35,484 nt of DNA from Planctomycetaceae bacterium. GTDB lineage: Bacteria > Planctomycetota > Phycisphaerae > Phycisphaerales > Zrk34. Positions 25,101 through 32,224 of this stretch are shown piece by piece. The stretch spans positions 1-35,484 of the forward strand of contig NYZD01000097.1 in NCBI GenBank assembly GCA_002685935.1, read 5' to 3'. The notes below the pieces were generated by a model. That model had not been told where the DNA came from. It did no database searches and was given only the letters and a program-made list of their open reading frames with translations. Numbering within the stretch: the stretch's first letter is position 1; the number at the start of each line of letters is the position of its first letter. Both the position numbers and the translations under genes were made by a program.

Positions 25101-25359
25101 ACAGGTTCGTCCCGCAGACGAAACTCTCGAAACGCGACGCCGTCGAGTGGCACTTCGCGTCTCGGTTCGATTCCAGATCGTACAACGCCCGCAGAATCGA
25201 GTCCGGCTCGGAATCAAGCTCAAATTCAGTCGTGACCGTACCCGTGCCCACGCGCTCCTGCGCCTGCGCCGCGACCCCCGTCACGATCAGCGCCGTGGTG
25301 ATCCCCAATACCCACGCGCCAAGACTCGCCTTGCCGGTGCCTGATGGATGCCGAAACAT
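22114..25359 (-). CDS. Exported FG-GAP/VCBS repeat protein with C-terminal UnbV (ASPIC) domain and repeated helical N-terminal half
   Basis: About 1081 residues. A signal peptide (hydrophobic run ending VAAQAQ) is followed by a mostly helical half to about residue 480, a proline run (APPPPPA), then FG-GAP propeller repeats carrying calcium-type loops such as DIDNDGDMDLLLV, DFDNDGRLDVYIG and DFDHDGDLDVAV. The C-terminus (NRDAIGARLIL, GGSGYLSTHPKTQHFGVG, FWPNGDTQQFTGL) is the UnbV/ASPIC module. The start at 25359 has GGAGG five bases upstream; a start six codons earlier is less likely. The helical half contains four similar segments of about 45 residues (see findings). Surface adhesion or binding is the usual inference for such proteins. 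It converges with the redox operon, and whether it works with it is unknown. Confidence 0.83.
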   Translation of the reverse strand: MFRHPSGTGKASLGAWVLGITTALIVTGVAAQAQERVGTGTVTTEFELDSEPDSILRALYDLESNRDAKCHSTASRFESFVCGTNLSIESREVRFDLQKELVQKLWIAASRRAVDAGQPFVTAMHVQPLIDRVFTATELETTEQLVTFGTGLGVKVSPVRAEQYGSIAYALRAVLSVQQDFFVYGGEVPLTLESSGVDALREMLDTVTLSVLIEADRQARADSAPQITGAAMDAAWRRAVPADLSFDDEAPEAKRTQPASAELRASAADIVQQIIKKKLESYEKYNDITPRKRTVLMIRNMGKFYARYPMPPLARGQQRVMGVYDSAVTAFSRDLISDAAARAEKAGRPLINPGDAEEALEALLPQWTDDFEDIHVFTRLGEGERIKLEAYDCDSLRDFGFHWMWIRAALAGMPDVKQHLDPFAAEIVAEGISQYGVLLPRIAGEIARERQDSGQLEPHHLELAVAEIKRRSMSDHAAPPPPPADTKIVSTPAEVPVTGDVYFTDVTAASGVAYEHRSSNWLNDFRRKWTGDASKIDKGGLPTFSGSGIASEDIDNDGDMDLLLVGGAGAALMLNDGSGRFTDATAASGLNLTNPSDEISEARQPIIADFDNDGIQDVLVSLTNDNHRLFRGTGGARFEDVTESCGLGGADMIGGPATAFDFDNDGRLDVYIGYFGSYLTGATPTLVRNNTNALANRLFRNVGGMRFEDVTEGSGTAETGWTQAVSHVDFDRDGRQDLVVANDFGCNSFLRNMGDGTFENYATRYGVDLAYHSMNVGISDLNRDGFPEIYISNIATFIKDSKYALPHVNTPMSLNYKALGRMIVKEASMLYMSQSSNGQLQGYKPGDNIERGTMSIGWGWDAEFMDFDNDGDDDLYVLNGSNEYNVYFTTLQTIARAGDKPIHHYISHDREMNVFFVNQGGKLINRTAESGAGIRANSRSAVYLDFDHDGDLDVAVNNFHAPALVLRNNSEAHGNGWLTVRLVGDPRRKVNRDAIGARLILTGADGLQVTREIQGGSGYLSTHPKTQHFGVGDAKAANLTVFWPNGDTQQFTGLKPGNDYTIQIGDKRARRVQPGAAAARR

Positions 25360-25843
25360 GATGTCCTCCAGTCCCATAAATGGGCAATGCTCGGTTCAAG
25401 TGCGCCCGGCAGATCGCCGGACCGTCACGTGCCTGTCCCTGTTCAAAATAACCTCACCTGCCGGGCAGGGAATTGAGGTCAAATAACTCAATCAAAAGAT
25501 GATCGGCAGGATCACACCCGCCGTTGAACGTCTCCGAATCCTGATCGGCGCCGCCCGATCGACCGCCGGCCGCCAAGCCCCAACGCTCGGCTCGGCCGTC
25601 ACCGCGCGATCCGATCTCGCGACCACTTGCCGCAGGTCTCCATCTCCGTTTGAATTCACACACAAACCAGAGATCAGTATCGACATATCTGCAATCACAG
25701 TCAACCGTTAGAGCGCCCCATCCCAGAAAATAAAGACGCCCGCGCCGTCGTGACGCGATGCTCATCCCTAATCACATAATAGAGTTATAGGCGCGCGCCC
25801 GCGCCAAAGCGCCGCCGCGACCGCCCAAAAAGCCGCCGCCGGC
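25360..25843. other. Non-coding stretch upstream of the FG-GAP gene
   Basis: About 480 bases without a convincing gene. It holds a stable inverted repeat (25452-25478) and the terminator of the NACHT unit (25827-25844). Short open frames on both strands have no ribosome sites or recognisable motifs. Confidence 0.55.
25452..25478 (-). terminator. Nested inverted repeat with a T-rich minus-strand tail
   Basis: The inner arms CCTGCC/GGCAGG around one G are flanked by outer arms CCTCA/TGAGG, with a four-base bulge. On the minus strand the stem is followed by TTATTTTG. It lies about 90 bases upstream of the FG-GAP start, so it may be a terminator for upstream transcription or a leader attenuator. 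Confidence 0.35.
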
Positions 25844-25844
25844 T
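25827..25844 (-). terminator. Intrinsic terminator downstream of the NACHT unit
   Basis: On the minus strand, AGCCG and CGGCT form a stem around GCGG and are followed directly by TTTT. It begins at the stop codon of the small ORF 25844-25978 and lies about 190 bases after the NACHT stop, which suggests that one transcript covers both. Confidence 0.5.
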
Positions 25845-25978
25845 CATTCAATCTGCTCATCCGGCTTCGGATCAAATCGCATCGCGTTCTCGATCCACAC
25901 GATCGAGAGTTTGACGATCCCGGCGTGTCGGTGGTCATCGGCACCCCACAGATCATTTAACGGAATTCCGTTGGGCAT
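25844..25978 (-). CDS. Possible small protein of 44 residues downstream of the NACHT gene
   Basis: ATG 25978 opens a 44-codon frame ending directly at a hairpin terminator. The product is acidic and coherent in its second half (for example IVKLSIVWIENAMRFDPKP), with mostly G/C-ending codons from about codon 15. It starts 53 bases after the NACHT stop on the same strand. There is no ribosome site, and an in-frame TAG lies just upstream, so it may be a real small accessory protein or the 3' remnant of an older gene. No family is recognised. Confidence 0.32.
   Translation of the reverse strand: MPNGIPLNDLWGADDHRHAGIVKLSIVWIENAMRFDPKPDEQIE
25959..25972. repeat. 14-base perfect palindrome
   Basis: AACGGAATTCCGTT reads the same on both strands. 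It sits between the NACHT stop and the body of the 44-codon ORF and could be a protein-binding site; no partner copy was found nearby. Confidence 0.35.
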
Positions 25979-26031
25979 GGGCGGCGGGCGATGCTATGCG
26001 AAATTCCGCACCGTAGGGCGTGGTCGGTTCA

Positions 26032-28761
26032 CTATTCTGCCTTTGCCGCCATCAGCTCCGCCCGCTGCGCGATCAGCCGGTCGCACCAGGCGACCATGTC
26101 GGCGGTGATGCCCATGTTGTCGGGGCCGTGCCGCTCAAGCAACTGACTCGTTGCTTTTAGTAGGCAAAACCGTTCAGATGCAAGCCACTCTTGGCACGCG
26201 TCCGATCCGAGCAGCCATTGTTCACGGATGGGTTCGTCTCGCCACTGCCACAGCAGACGGGCAATCTCGTCAACGTTATTCGAGACCCAGCTGAGCTGTT
26301 CGTGGCATTCATACAGACAACCGGCCAACAGGAGAGGTACCCACGATCGTCCCTGAGGGAATGCGCTCAACCATGCTTCCAGCCGCCGATTGACGTATTG
26401 CGCCTTGTCGATAGCGTCCATTCTCGAGTCCATTCGACAAAAAGCAACGTAGTATTGGAAGCAATAGAGAGCTACATCGCGCAATGGCAAATGTTGCATG
26501 TGGTGCCGAATGTCTAATGTGACAGAGGTATCACGAGGTTGCAGTGACCACATCGCACTCACGATCAGATGTTCGCGAATGTCCTCGCCGAAGTCGTTGA
26601 TGTCCCCCGGAGCCAGTATATTCCGCTCGAAGAGCCTTTCTACCGCGATGTTGCTGTCAGCTGCCGCAAGCCCTCGAAGACGGAAGGTAGACACCTTAAT
26701 GTCGTCGCGGAACGCGAAGCTTGGGGCAGGGGGCGTCGCGCAGCAAGCTGACGAATGTGACGTATGAGCCCCCAGATGTGAGCTGGCAATCACGCGCACC
26801 GCCAGCGCTCGCTGCATTTCATGTTCAAGGCGGTCTCCCTGGTCGTGGAGCAGCGAAAGTGCAAGGAGCGCCGCGTCGTGACTGCCTTCGTCGGTGAGAT
26901 CACGGATGAACTCTTCCAATTCGCGCGAGGTCGTCATCCCCGCCCAGAAAAAGAGGACGGCCGTCCAGGGATCTTCCGCCCAATGGCGCCACAGTTCCCT
27001 GCGGTCCAGGCGACGATTATCCCGGAGCCGTGTTCCGCCGTCACAAATGAGATCGGCGACGAGGAACTCGCCGATGGTCTTGTGGGTGAACGACCATGTT
27101 CCGGGGCCCTGGAGCAACCCGGTTCGCTCGCACAGGGCGTCGAGAAGCCGATCGACGTCCTCGTGATACCGGTACCGAGCCAGCGCGTCGGTGACGAGCT
27201 GGCGCATGGTGTCGTCGTTGACCTGGTTGACTTGTTGGAGATGGAAATGCAGGCCGATGTGGGCGAGCACGCGGCGTTTTTCCCGGTCGGAGAGACTGGT
27301 GGCGCGGGCGTCGATGCCGAGGCCCTGGTCGCGAAGCCCGAGCATGGCGGCGATGTAACGTTCGTACAGATCGACGCGTCCGCTTGGAAGCTGGCGGTCG
27401 CGATGGTGGACGAACAGGAGCGTGCCCAGCATGAGGGGGGTATTGGCGAGGGTGCTTAGGCTGGGATCACTGGAGAAGGTACGTGCGAGCGAGGCGGCGT
27501 CGATCTCGCGCTCCGCCGGCGAAAGCTCGCCTTCGGGCAGGTAGCGGTGCCATCTGGTGATGAACTCAACGATCCGCGGTTCGTCGAAGGGCAACAGGTC
27601 CCATTGTTGCCACGGTTTTTTGAGCTTCTCCAGGTGCCCGCTCTGCAGGGGACGTGAGGTGACCAGCACGGCGGTCTTGTGAGCGACGGCGGTGAGGTCC
27701 TTGATCCATTTCTCGACGGCGTCGCGGCGGGCTTCGGGTACTTCGTCGAAGCCGTCGAGGATCACGACCAGGCGACCGGTCGCGTGCCAATCCCGGAGCA
27801 CCTTGTCGGTCAACGCGTCGCGCAGATGTGTCCCGGCCTGGCTGCGCAGGAGATCCAGGAGGGAGTGCCGCTCTATATCGGTGGTTTCGCGCAGGCGCAG
27901 GACCAGCGTGAGCCGGCTTGGGTCGGCCTGAAGGAGTCGGCTCTGGAGCCAGAGACACCAGGTCGTTTTTCCGACGCCAGCGCCGCCATGGACGATAGCG
28001 CGCACGCCCGGAGCCGCGAGCGCCTGGACGATGGCCTCCTCCTGGCCCAGGGCCTCGGCATTGTCGTGGCGCTGGCGCAACGGAGGGATGACGAAATGGT
28101 CGCCCAGAGAACCGTACAGGGCACGCTCGGCGCGGAGAGGCGCGAGGTCGAGTCGGAGCAGAAGATTGTTGAGGAGAGTCTGGGCGAACTCGCGCAGCAA
28201 TGTTTGGGCTTCACGCCCGGCCTCGTCGGTCAACGCGCCGACGACGGCTCCGGGCAGGTCTGTGACCTTGGCACTCATCTGACTGATCTCGTCGGCCAGG
28301 TCGCTTAGGCGTTTGAATTCTTCGCGGTACTCTTCGGCCTGCCACTGGCCCAGGGCGATGCGTGACCCGGCCAGGAAATGAGCGATTTGTGGGAAGAGCA
28401 CCGAATAGAACTGGTCAAGTTGCTCTTCGCGGATTTCCTGGGGCAGTTGGCCTTCGGGGTGGCATTGTTTGAAGATTCGGGCGCCATCGAGGTCGCCGGC
28501 GAAGAAACGTTGTGGATCGTCGGCAAGAGGTTGCAGTTTCGCGCAGATGACCGCGATGAGGACTTCCTTGCGAGCTTCCGTCACCTTCTCAGCGTGCAGG
28601 TACTGTTCGGATTGTCCGACGATGCGATCCACCGCGTCTTCGACCATCCGTGCCATGCGGCGCTCTATCTTGACGTCGTCGATCGTCCGGCCCAACGATC
28701 GGCTTGCCACCGAAATCACGAGCTTCGTGATCATGCTCGCAGCGAATGCAAAGAAGGTCAT
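26032..28761 (-). CDS. NACHT-domain STAND NTPase, probable antiviral sensor
   Basis: About 909 residues. Plan: an N-terminal hydrophobic segment (residues 1-20, MTFFAFAASMITKLVISVAS), a helical domain to about 225 (including REEQLDQFYSVLFPQIAHFL), then a NACHT NTPase with Walker A HGGAGVGKTTW (259-266), Walker B LVVILDGFDE (331-340) and sensor TSR (368-370), a winged-helix-like part with FTHKTIGEFLVADL at about 580, and a C-terminal helical region likely to be the sensor. NACHT proteins in bacteria are often anti-phage sensors; no nuclease, TIR or protease effector is visible, so the N-terminal helical/membrane segment is the candidate effector. ATG 28761 has GGGAG seven bases upstream; ten further upstream codons are unlikely. 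Base composition falls in the C-terminal third. It is monocistronic or paired with a 44-codon ORF. Confidence 0.84.
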   Translation of the reverse strand: MTFFAFAASMITKLVISVASRSLGRTIDDVKIERRMARMVEDAVDRIVGQSEQYLHAEKVTEARKEVLIAVICAKLQPLADDPQRFFAGDLDGARIFKQCHPEGQLPQEIREEQLDQFYSVLFPQIAHFLAGSRIALGQWQAEEYREEFKRLSDLADEISQMSAKVTDLPGAVVGALTDEAGREAQTLLREFAQTLLNNLLLRLDLAPLRAERALYGSLGDHFVIPPLRQRHDNAEALGQEEAIVQALAAPGVRAIVHGGAGVGKTTWCLWLQSRLLQADPSRLTLVLRLRETTDIERHSLLDLLRSQAGTHLRDALTDKVLRDWHATGRLVVILDGFDEVPEARRDAVEKWIKDLTAVAHKTAVLVTSRPLQSGHLEKLKKPWQQWDLLPFDEPRIVEFITRWHRYLPEGELSPAEREIDAASLARTFSSDPSLSTLANTPLMLGTLLFVHHRDRQLPSGRVDLYERYIAAMLGLRDQGLGIDARATSLSDREKRRVLAHIGLHFHLQQVNQVNDDTMRQLVTDALARYRYHEDVDRLLDALCERTGLLQGPGTWSFTHKTIGEFLVADLICDGGTRLRDNRRLDRRELWRHWAEDPWTAVLFFWAGMTTSRELEEFIRDLTDEGSHDAALLALSLLHDQGDRLEHEMQRALAVRVIASSHLGAHTSHSSACCATPPAPSFAFRDDIKVSTFRLRGLAAADSNIAVERLFERNILAPGDINDFGEDIREHLIVSAMWSLQPRDTSVTLDIRHHMQHLPLRDVALYCFQYYVAFCRMDSRMDAIDKAQYVNRRLEAWLSAFPQGRSWVPLLLAGCLYECHEQLSWVSNNVDEIARLLWQWRDEPIREQWLLGSDACQEWLASERFCLLKATSQLLERHGPDNMGITADMVAWCDRLIAQRAELMAAKAE

Positions 28762-28815
28762 ATTGCAGCTCCCGGCGTGCATCCCACGCACAGGTCAAGA
28801 GGACGGGCACTCCGT

Positions 28816-28821
28816 ATTATA
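28816..28821 (-). promoter_or_regulatory. Consensus -10 element upstream of the NACHT gene
   Basis: TATAAT on the minus strand lies 54 bases before ATG 28761, between the truncated M56 gene and the NACHT start. No good -35 is visible at 16-18 bases, so an activator or a weak promoter is possible. Confidence 0.45.
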
Positions 28822-28891
28822 GGGCATCTGTCATTTACGCCACGGCGGTGATCCACAGTGGCGGACGGGTGACGGCAGGAGTCAGGGCGCG

Positions 28892-29505
28892 GCTCAGCCC
28901 CGTCAACGCCTGCGCCGGCATCAGGATGATCGGTCGAAGATGGCCGATGACGCCGGGGACACCCACGAGGGCCGAGGTCGCGACGCGCACCACGCGATCG
29001 ATGCCAAGACGTTCACACAGCGCTCCCACAACCTGTTCAACATGCTCACCGGCTGACTCAAGACCCACGCGGCCGGCGCGGGATCGGCCGGACTGACCGC
29101 CACCGGGATCGGATCGGTATGCGCCACGACCGTTTCTACGATGACCGTCTCATCTGATTCGATCGCCGCGACCGGTGCGACCTCTTGTCGCGGTGAGTCA
29201 ACGACCTTGTCTGCAATCGCCGCCGCGCGTGTGGGTTCAGGCGTCATGACCGCGATGTCAGGTGGTACTGCCTGCGGTGGCCGGCCGGCCAGAATTGCGG
29301 TTACCACCGGAATCACCACCAGCGCCACCAGCGCCGCACAGGCCGTGACGTGCCGCAGGTTGGCGGTTCGCCGACGCAGCAGGCGCAGCACCACCGCGAG
29401 CGTCGCGGCAATGGCGACGCCCTGCCACAGCGCGTGAATCAGCGCCCAACCCAACCGATGGGCGGCCGGCTCCGACGCCAGCTCGATCAGCGTGGCCACG
29501 GTCAC
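28892..29505 (-). pseudogene. Remnant of an M56 (BlaR1/MecR1-like) sensor peptidase
   Basis: The first frame from GTG 29505 encodes the typical N-terminus WALIHALWQGVAIAATL...LRRRTANLRHVTACAAL and a second membrane helix, then a low-complexity Ala/Pro/Val stretch. Homology then continues in another frame (from about 29050) with ERLGIDRVVRVATSALVGVP and GHLRPIILMPAQALTGLS, a standard block that precedes the zinc-binding HExxH helix. After this block, at about 28892, similarity stops and the HExxH motif is missing. An intact gene would also have a membrane helix between the two parts, so an internal deletion plus frameshift and 3' truncation are indicated. GTG overlaps the BlaI stop by four bases with GAGGAG just before it. 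It cannot be a working peptidase. Confidence 0.75.
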
Positions 29506-29885
29506 TCCTCCTCGAGTTCGCCAAGAAGCTTCTCGATCTGAGCCAACTGCTTGGGACTGATGTCGCGCGACTCAAGCACCTGCATCACCAGCTTCTGCGC
29601 CGACCCGCCGAACACCTTGTCCACCAGATGCTCGGCCAACTGCTTGCGCATGCGGCTGGGCGACTGGGCCGATCGATAAACCTGCGGCCGCCGCGATTCA
29701 TCTTTCGCCAGGAGCCGCTTGTCCGTCATCACCTGCATCTGTTTGAGCGTCGTCGTGTAGCCGGTCGGCCGTGTCTCGTTCAGGATCCGGTTGACCTGAC
29801 GCACAGTGCACGGCCCGTGTTCCCACAACACGCGCAGGATCGTCAGTTCCCCATCGGTGGGTCTTTTCGCGGAACGACGGGCCAT
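29502..29885 (-). CDS. BlaI/MecI/CopY-family winged-helix repressor
   Basis: The 127-residue protein starts PTDGELTILRVLWEHGPCTV and continues RPTGYTTTLKQMQVMTDKRLL, the usual recognition-helix region (family consensus around GYTTVxTxLxxLxxKG), followed by SRRPQVYRS and a helical dimerisation tail with KQLAEHLVDKVFGGSAQKLV. BlaI-type dimers repress their own operon until the partner M56 sensor peptidase triggers cleavage. Here the coupled partner gene is a remnant, so the repressor has no local inducer-sensing protein. ATG 29885 has AGGAG eight bases upstream. Its promoter contains two dyads matching a BlaI-type site. No beta-lactamase is nearby, so a resistance role is not supported. Confidence 0.85.
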   Translation of the reverse strand: MARRSAKRPTDGELTILRVLWEHGPCTVRQVNRILNETRPTGYTTTLKQMQVMTDKRLLAKDESRRPQVYRSAQSPSRMRKQLAEHLVDKVFGGSAQKLVMQVLESRDISPKQLAQIEKLLGELEEE

Positions 29886-29957
29886 CGGCGTGGCTCCTGT
29901 TCAATAGGCTCACCTGGGAAGCGTCCATGCCCAGGCCGCATGACACACCCCGTTCAT

Positions 29958-29975
29958 TCACGACAGTTATCGTCA
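29958..29975. promoter_or_regulatory. BlaI-type operator, imperfect dyad
   Basis: TCACGACA-GT-TATCGTCA is a dyad with two mismatched positions across its arms, lying directly downstream of the -10 element of the repressor promoter. Its centre is 27 bases from that of the perfect dyad. Confidence 0.5.
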
Positions 29976-30003
29976 TTCTACATTTGACGACAACTGTCGT
30001 CAA
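29975..30003 (-). promoter_or_regulatory. Promoter of the BlaI-type repressor gene
   Basis: On the minus strand TTGACG (30003-29998) and TAGAAT (29980-29975) are exactly 17 bases apart, about 90 bases before ATG 29885. Two dyad operators overlap or adjoin it, predicting autorepression. Confidence 0.65.
29985..30002. promoter_or_regulatory. BlaI-type operator, perfect dyad
   Basis: TGACGACA-AC-TGTCGTCA has perfect eight-base arms; its core GACAnnTGTC resembles the family consensus TACAnnTGTA. It overlaps the -35 and spacer of the repressor promoter and could also affect the divergent gene. Confidence 0.65.
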
Positions 30004-30026
30004 GTCCTCGCCCACGATTTTTCTGT

Positions 30027-30040
30027 CGGTCGAACGACCG
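30027..30040. repeat. Short dyad between divergent genes
   Basis: CGGTCG-AA-CGACCG, 25 bases past the perfect BlaI-type operator on the side of the divergent gene. It has a related overall shape but a different core, so it may bind another regulator. Confidence 0.35.
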
Positions 30041-30161
30041 AGCGATGGGAAGCCACCGAATGAAGGGCTGGATATACTGTGCCGCCCGCGGCGCGACCGG
30101 ACGCGCTGCCTCGGGGCCACCCGCACCAAAGCAGATAAGGCCACCAAACATGAGGACCGAC

Positions 30162-31349
30162 ATGACCTCCCGCGAACGGATCCTCTCCACCGTGTGCGGC
30201 CGGGACACCGATCACGTCCCCCTGCACATCGATGTCCATCCCAGTTACCTGTCCTACGACCCCACCGTCGCTCACTGGGACGACCAGTTCCAGCGCACCG
30301 ACGACCTGCTGACGCTCGGCACCGATCCGATGATCGAGGTGTGGCTGCCCGATCCCGTCGCCCATCCCGATGTCAAGATCACCACGTGGCGCGAGGACAA
30401 CACCCCGGACGGCGTGCCGCGCCTTGGCAAAGCCTACGAAACACCAAAAGGAACGCTGCGCCAGGTCATCCGCGAAACTGACGATCTGTACCAGTGGCAC
30501 CGGATCAACCGGAACACGCGCGGGCCGCTGGCCGACCTGATCGACGGCGTGGGACTGCTTGAAGATGTCAACCCGTCACGCAGTTGCGCGTTTCTGATCA
30601 ACGGGCCCGAAGACCTCGACGCGATGGAATACCTGTTCAATCCGCCTCAGGGCGACGCCCTGTCGCGCTGGCGCCGGGATGCCGATTACGCCGCGCAACA
30701 GGCCCGCGAGCGCGGCGTCTGCCTCCTCGCGCGCCGCCTCTACGCCGGCGCCGCGCTGCTGTGGCTCACCGATGCGACCGAATCGATCTGCACCTTCGAC
30801 GAACATCCGCAGTACGTCCAGCGGTTCCTTGACATCATCGAGCAGTGGCAGATGAAAATGCTCGCCATGGCGCTCGACGTGGGCGTCGATCTCGTCACGC
30901 GCTTCGGCTACTACGACACGCCTGATTTCTGGGGCGTGGAACACTTCGATCGGTTCCTCAAGCCGCTGATCGACCGGGAGGCCCACGCTTGCGAGCAGGC
31001 CGGCGCTTACCTCATGCAACAGCAAAGCAAAGGCGTGACCCAGCAGCGCGATGTCTTCCGCGAGATGAACGTCCACGTCCTGCGCGATCTCGACCCGGTG
31101 CAGGGCGAGGAGGACATGGCTCTGCTCAAACGTGAACTGGGCGACACCAAAACCCTGATGGGCGGCATCAATTGCGACATGCTGCTGGCCAACGCCGATC
31201 GCGAGCAGGTCACACAGCTTGTCGCCGAGACCCTCGACCTGATGTCGCCCGGCGGCCGATTCATCATGCACCTCGTGCCCGGTGTCTACGCCGGCGTCCC
31301 ATGGCAGAAGGTCCTGCAACTGATCGATGACTGGAAGCACCACGCGTGA
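30162..31349 (+). CDS. Uroporphyrinogen decarboxylase (URO-D) family protein
   Basis: The 395-residue protein opens MTSRERILSTVCGRDTDHVPLHID, the standard N-terminus of URO-D-fold proteins, and has the family's barrel blocks near its end: DLDPVQGEEDMALLKREL, KTLMGGINCDMLLA and PGGRFIMHLVPGVYAGVPWQ. Larger, divergent members like this are typically corrinoid-dependent methyltransferases or uncharacterised, not haem-pathway enzymes; no other haem-synthesis gene is nearby. ATG 30162 has GAGG six bases upstream; ATG 30150 is in frame and possible. It is divergent from the BlaI-type repressor with about 160 bases of leader holding a TATACT hexamer at 30073-30078, so it may share control by the operator pair. 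The substrate is unknown. Confidence 0.75.
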   Translation: MTSRERILSTVCGRDTDHVPLHIDVHPSYLSYDPTVAHWDDQFQRTDDLLTLGTDPMIEVWLPDPVAHPDVKITTWREDNTPDGVPRLGKAYETPKGTLRQVIRETDDLYQWHRINRNTRGPLADLIDGVGLLEDVNPSRSCAFLINGPEDLDAMEYLFNPPQGDALSRWRRDADYAAQQARERGVCLLARRLYAGAALLWLTDATESICTFDEHPQYVQRFLDIIEQWQMKMLAMALDVGVDLVTRFGYYDTPDFWGVEHFDRFLKPLIDREAHACEQAGAYLMQQQSKGVTQQRDVFREMNVHVLRDLDPVQGEEDMALLKRELGDTKTLMGGINCDMLLANADREQVTQLVAETLDLMSPGGRFIMHLVPGVYAGVPWQKVLQLIDDWKHHA

Positions 31350-31428
31350 CCCGTCACACGACGCCATCCGCGCCGCTCAATATGCAGCCGGCGCGCTGAC
31401 CGTGCATCGGTACCACCTAAAACAACGC

Positions 31429-31453
31429 GGGGAGCCGCTTGCGCGAACTCCCC
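31429..31453 (-). terminator. Hairpin between convergent URO-D and PEP-CTERM genes
   Basis: GGGGAG and CTCCCC arms (extended on both sides by a GCG/CGC-type pairing) surround a 13-base loop. On the minus strand the stem is followed by GTTGTTTTAG, making it a plausible terminator for the PEP-CTERM gene ending at 31491. Confidence 0.5.
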
Positions 31454-31490
31454 ACGCTTTCGGGGGCAAATTGTTGAACTGCATCAGCGC

Positions 31491-32162
31491 TCACGTCGCG
31501 CGTCGATGTCGTCTCGTTCCAATCACGCCACGCAGCGCCAGACCCACCGGCAGCGCTGCCGGCGCAGGCACCAACACCATGCGCACACTGCTTTGGGCCG
31601 GCGTCCAGCTCTGCCCCCCGTCAAGGGACAACTCGGTGAAGACATCAAAGAAGCTGTCGATGTGATACAGCCCGCCGCCGATGTCGGTCACGCTCACCCG
31701 TCCTGTCGAATCCATGCCCGGATGCTCCCTGATCTGCATCCCGGGGATATCCCCCGTCAGCGACATGCTCAGGATTTCCGTGTCCCAACTTCCGGTCGTG
31801 TCTGTGCCCTTGCCGAGCACGTCCATCACCATGAGCCCGGTGAGTGTGACCGGGACCGGAGCGGCGCCGCCCGACCCACCGGCCTGATACATTGCGGTCA
31901 TCGCGGCGCTGACGGTATTGCGTTCGGTGTCCACGTTGACGACCAGCCGGTTCAGATCATCGAACGTGTCAACGAACACGTCGAAAAAGTTGTCTGCGGG
32001 GAAGGCTAAAGACCCCTGCCCTTGAATCAACGCTTGCCTTGGGTAGCCCACGGCGTTGACACTGGGGATGTTCTGTGCAGATACCGGCGCGACCGCCAAC
32101 GACATGGTCATCCCACATGCGGCCACCAATACAACCACCCGATTCAATCTCGTACGAGTCAT
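31491..32162 (-). CDS. Secreted PEP-CTERM-like protein with repeated SFFDVF motif (paralogue 1)
   Basis: The 223-residue protein has a signal peptide (VVVLVAACGMTMSLAVAPVSAQ), a beta-rich body and a C-terminal sorting tail VPAPAALPVGLALRGVIG followed by TRRHRR. Two copies of an F-F-D-V-F motif occur (NFFDVFVDTF and DSFFDVFTELSLDGG), and SWDTEILSMSLTGD is shared with the neighbouring gene, so the two are tandem duplicates. The tail has the PEP-CTERM layout (Pro-containing motif, hydrophobic helix, basic end) but with VPAP in place of VPEP. Such proteins are processed by exosortase-type enzymes and placed on the surface; no exosortase is in the window. ATG 32162 has GAGAGGA about nine bases upstream. 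Function beyond secretion is unknown. Confidence 0.72.
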   Translation of the reverse strand: MTRTRLNRVVVLVAACGMTMSLAVAPVSAQNIPSVNAVGYPRQALIQGQGSLAFPADNFFDVFVDTFDDLNRLVVNVDTERNTVSAAMTAMYQAGGSGGAAPVPVTLTGLMVMDVLGKGTDTTGSWDTEILSMSLTGDIPGMQIREHPGMDSTGRVSVTDIGGGLYHIDSFFDVFTELSLDGGQSWTPAQSSVRMVLVPAPAALPVGLALRGVIGTRRHRRAT

Positions 32163-32224
32163 GATCTGTGTCCTCTCCATTCAATTCTGCCATATGTCCT
32201 GAGCCTGGGACCATCCCAAGCAGA

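Noticed and set aside
22276-25344. Long plus-strand open frames of 590 and 413 codons opposite the FG-GAP gene
   Set aside because: They are rich in His, Arg and Pro with no domain motif, as expected for the complement of a GC-rich gene, and the minus strand has clear FG-GAP and UnbV motifs.
25454-25765. Minus-strand frame of 103 codons upstream of the FG-GAP gene
   Set aside because: It overlaps the hairpin region, lacks a ribosome site and has no recognisable domain.
29502-29885. Beta-lactam resistance regulator
   Set aside because: No beta-lactamase or PBP gene is adjacent, and BlaI-family repressors have many other roles in Planctomycetota.
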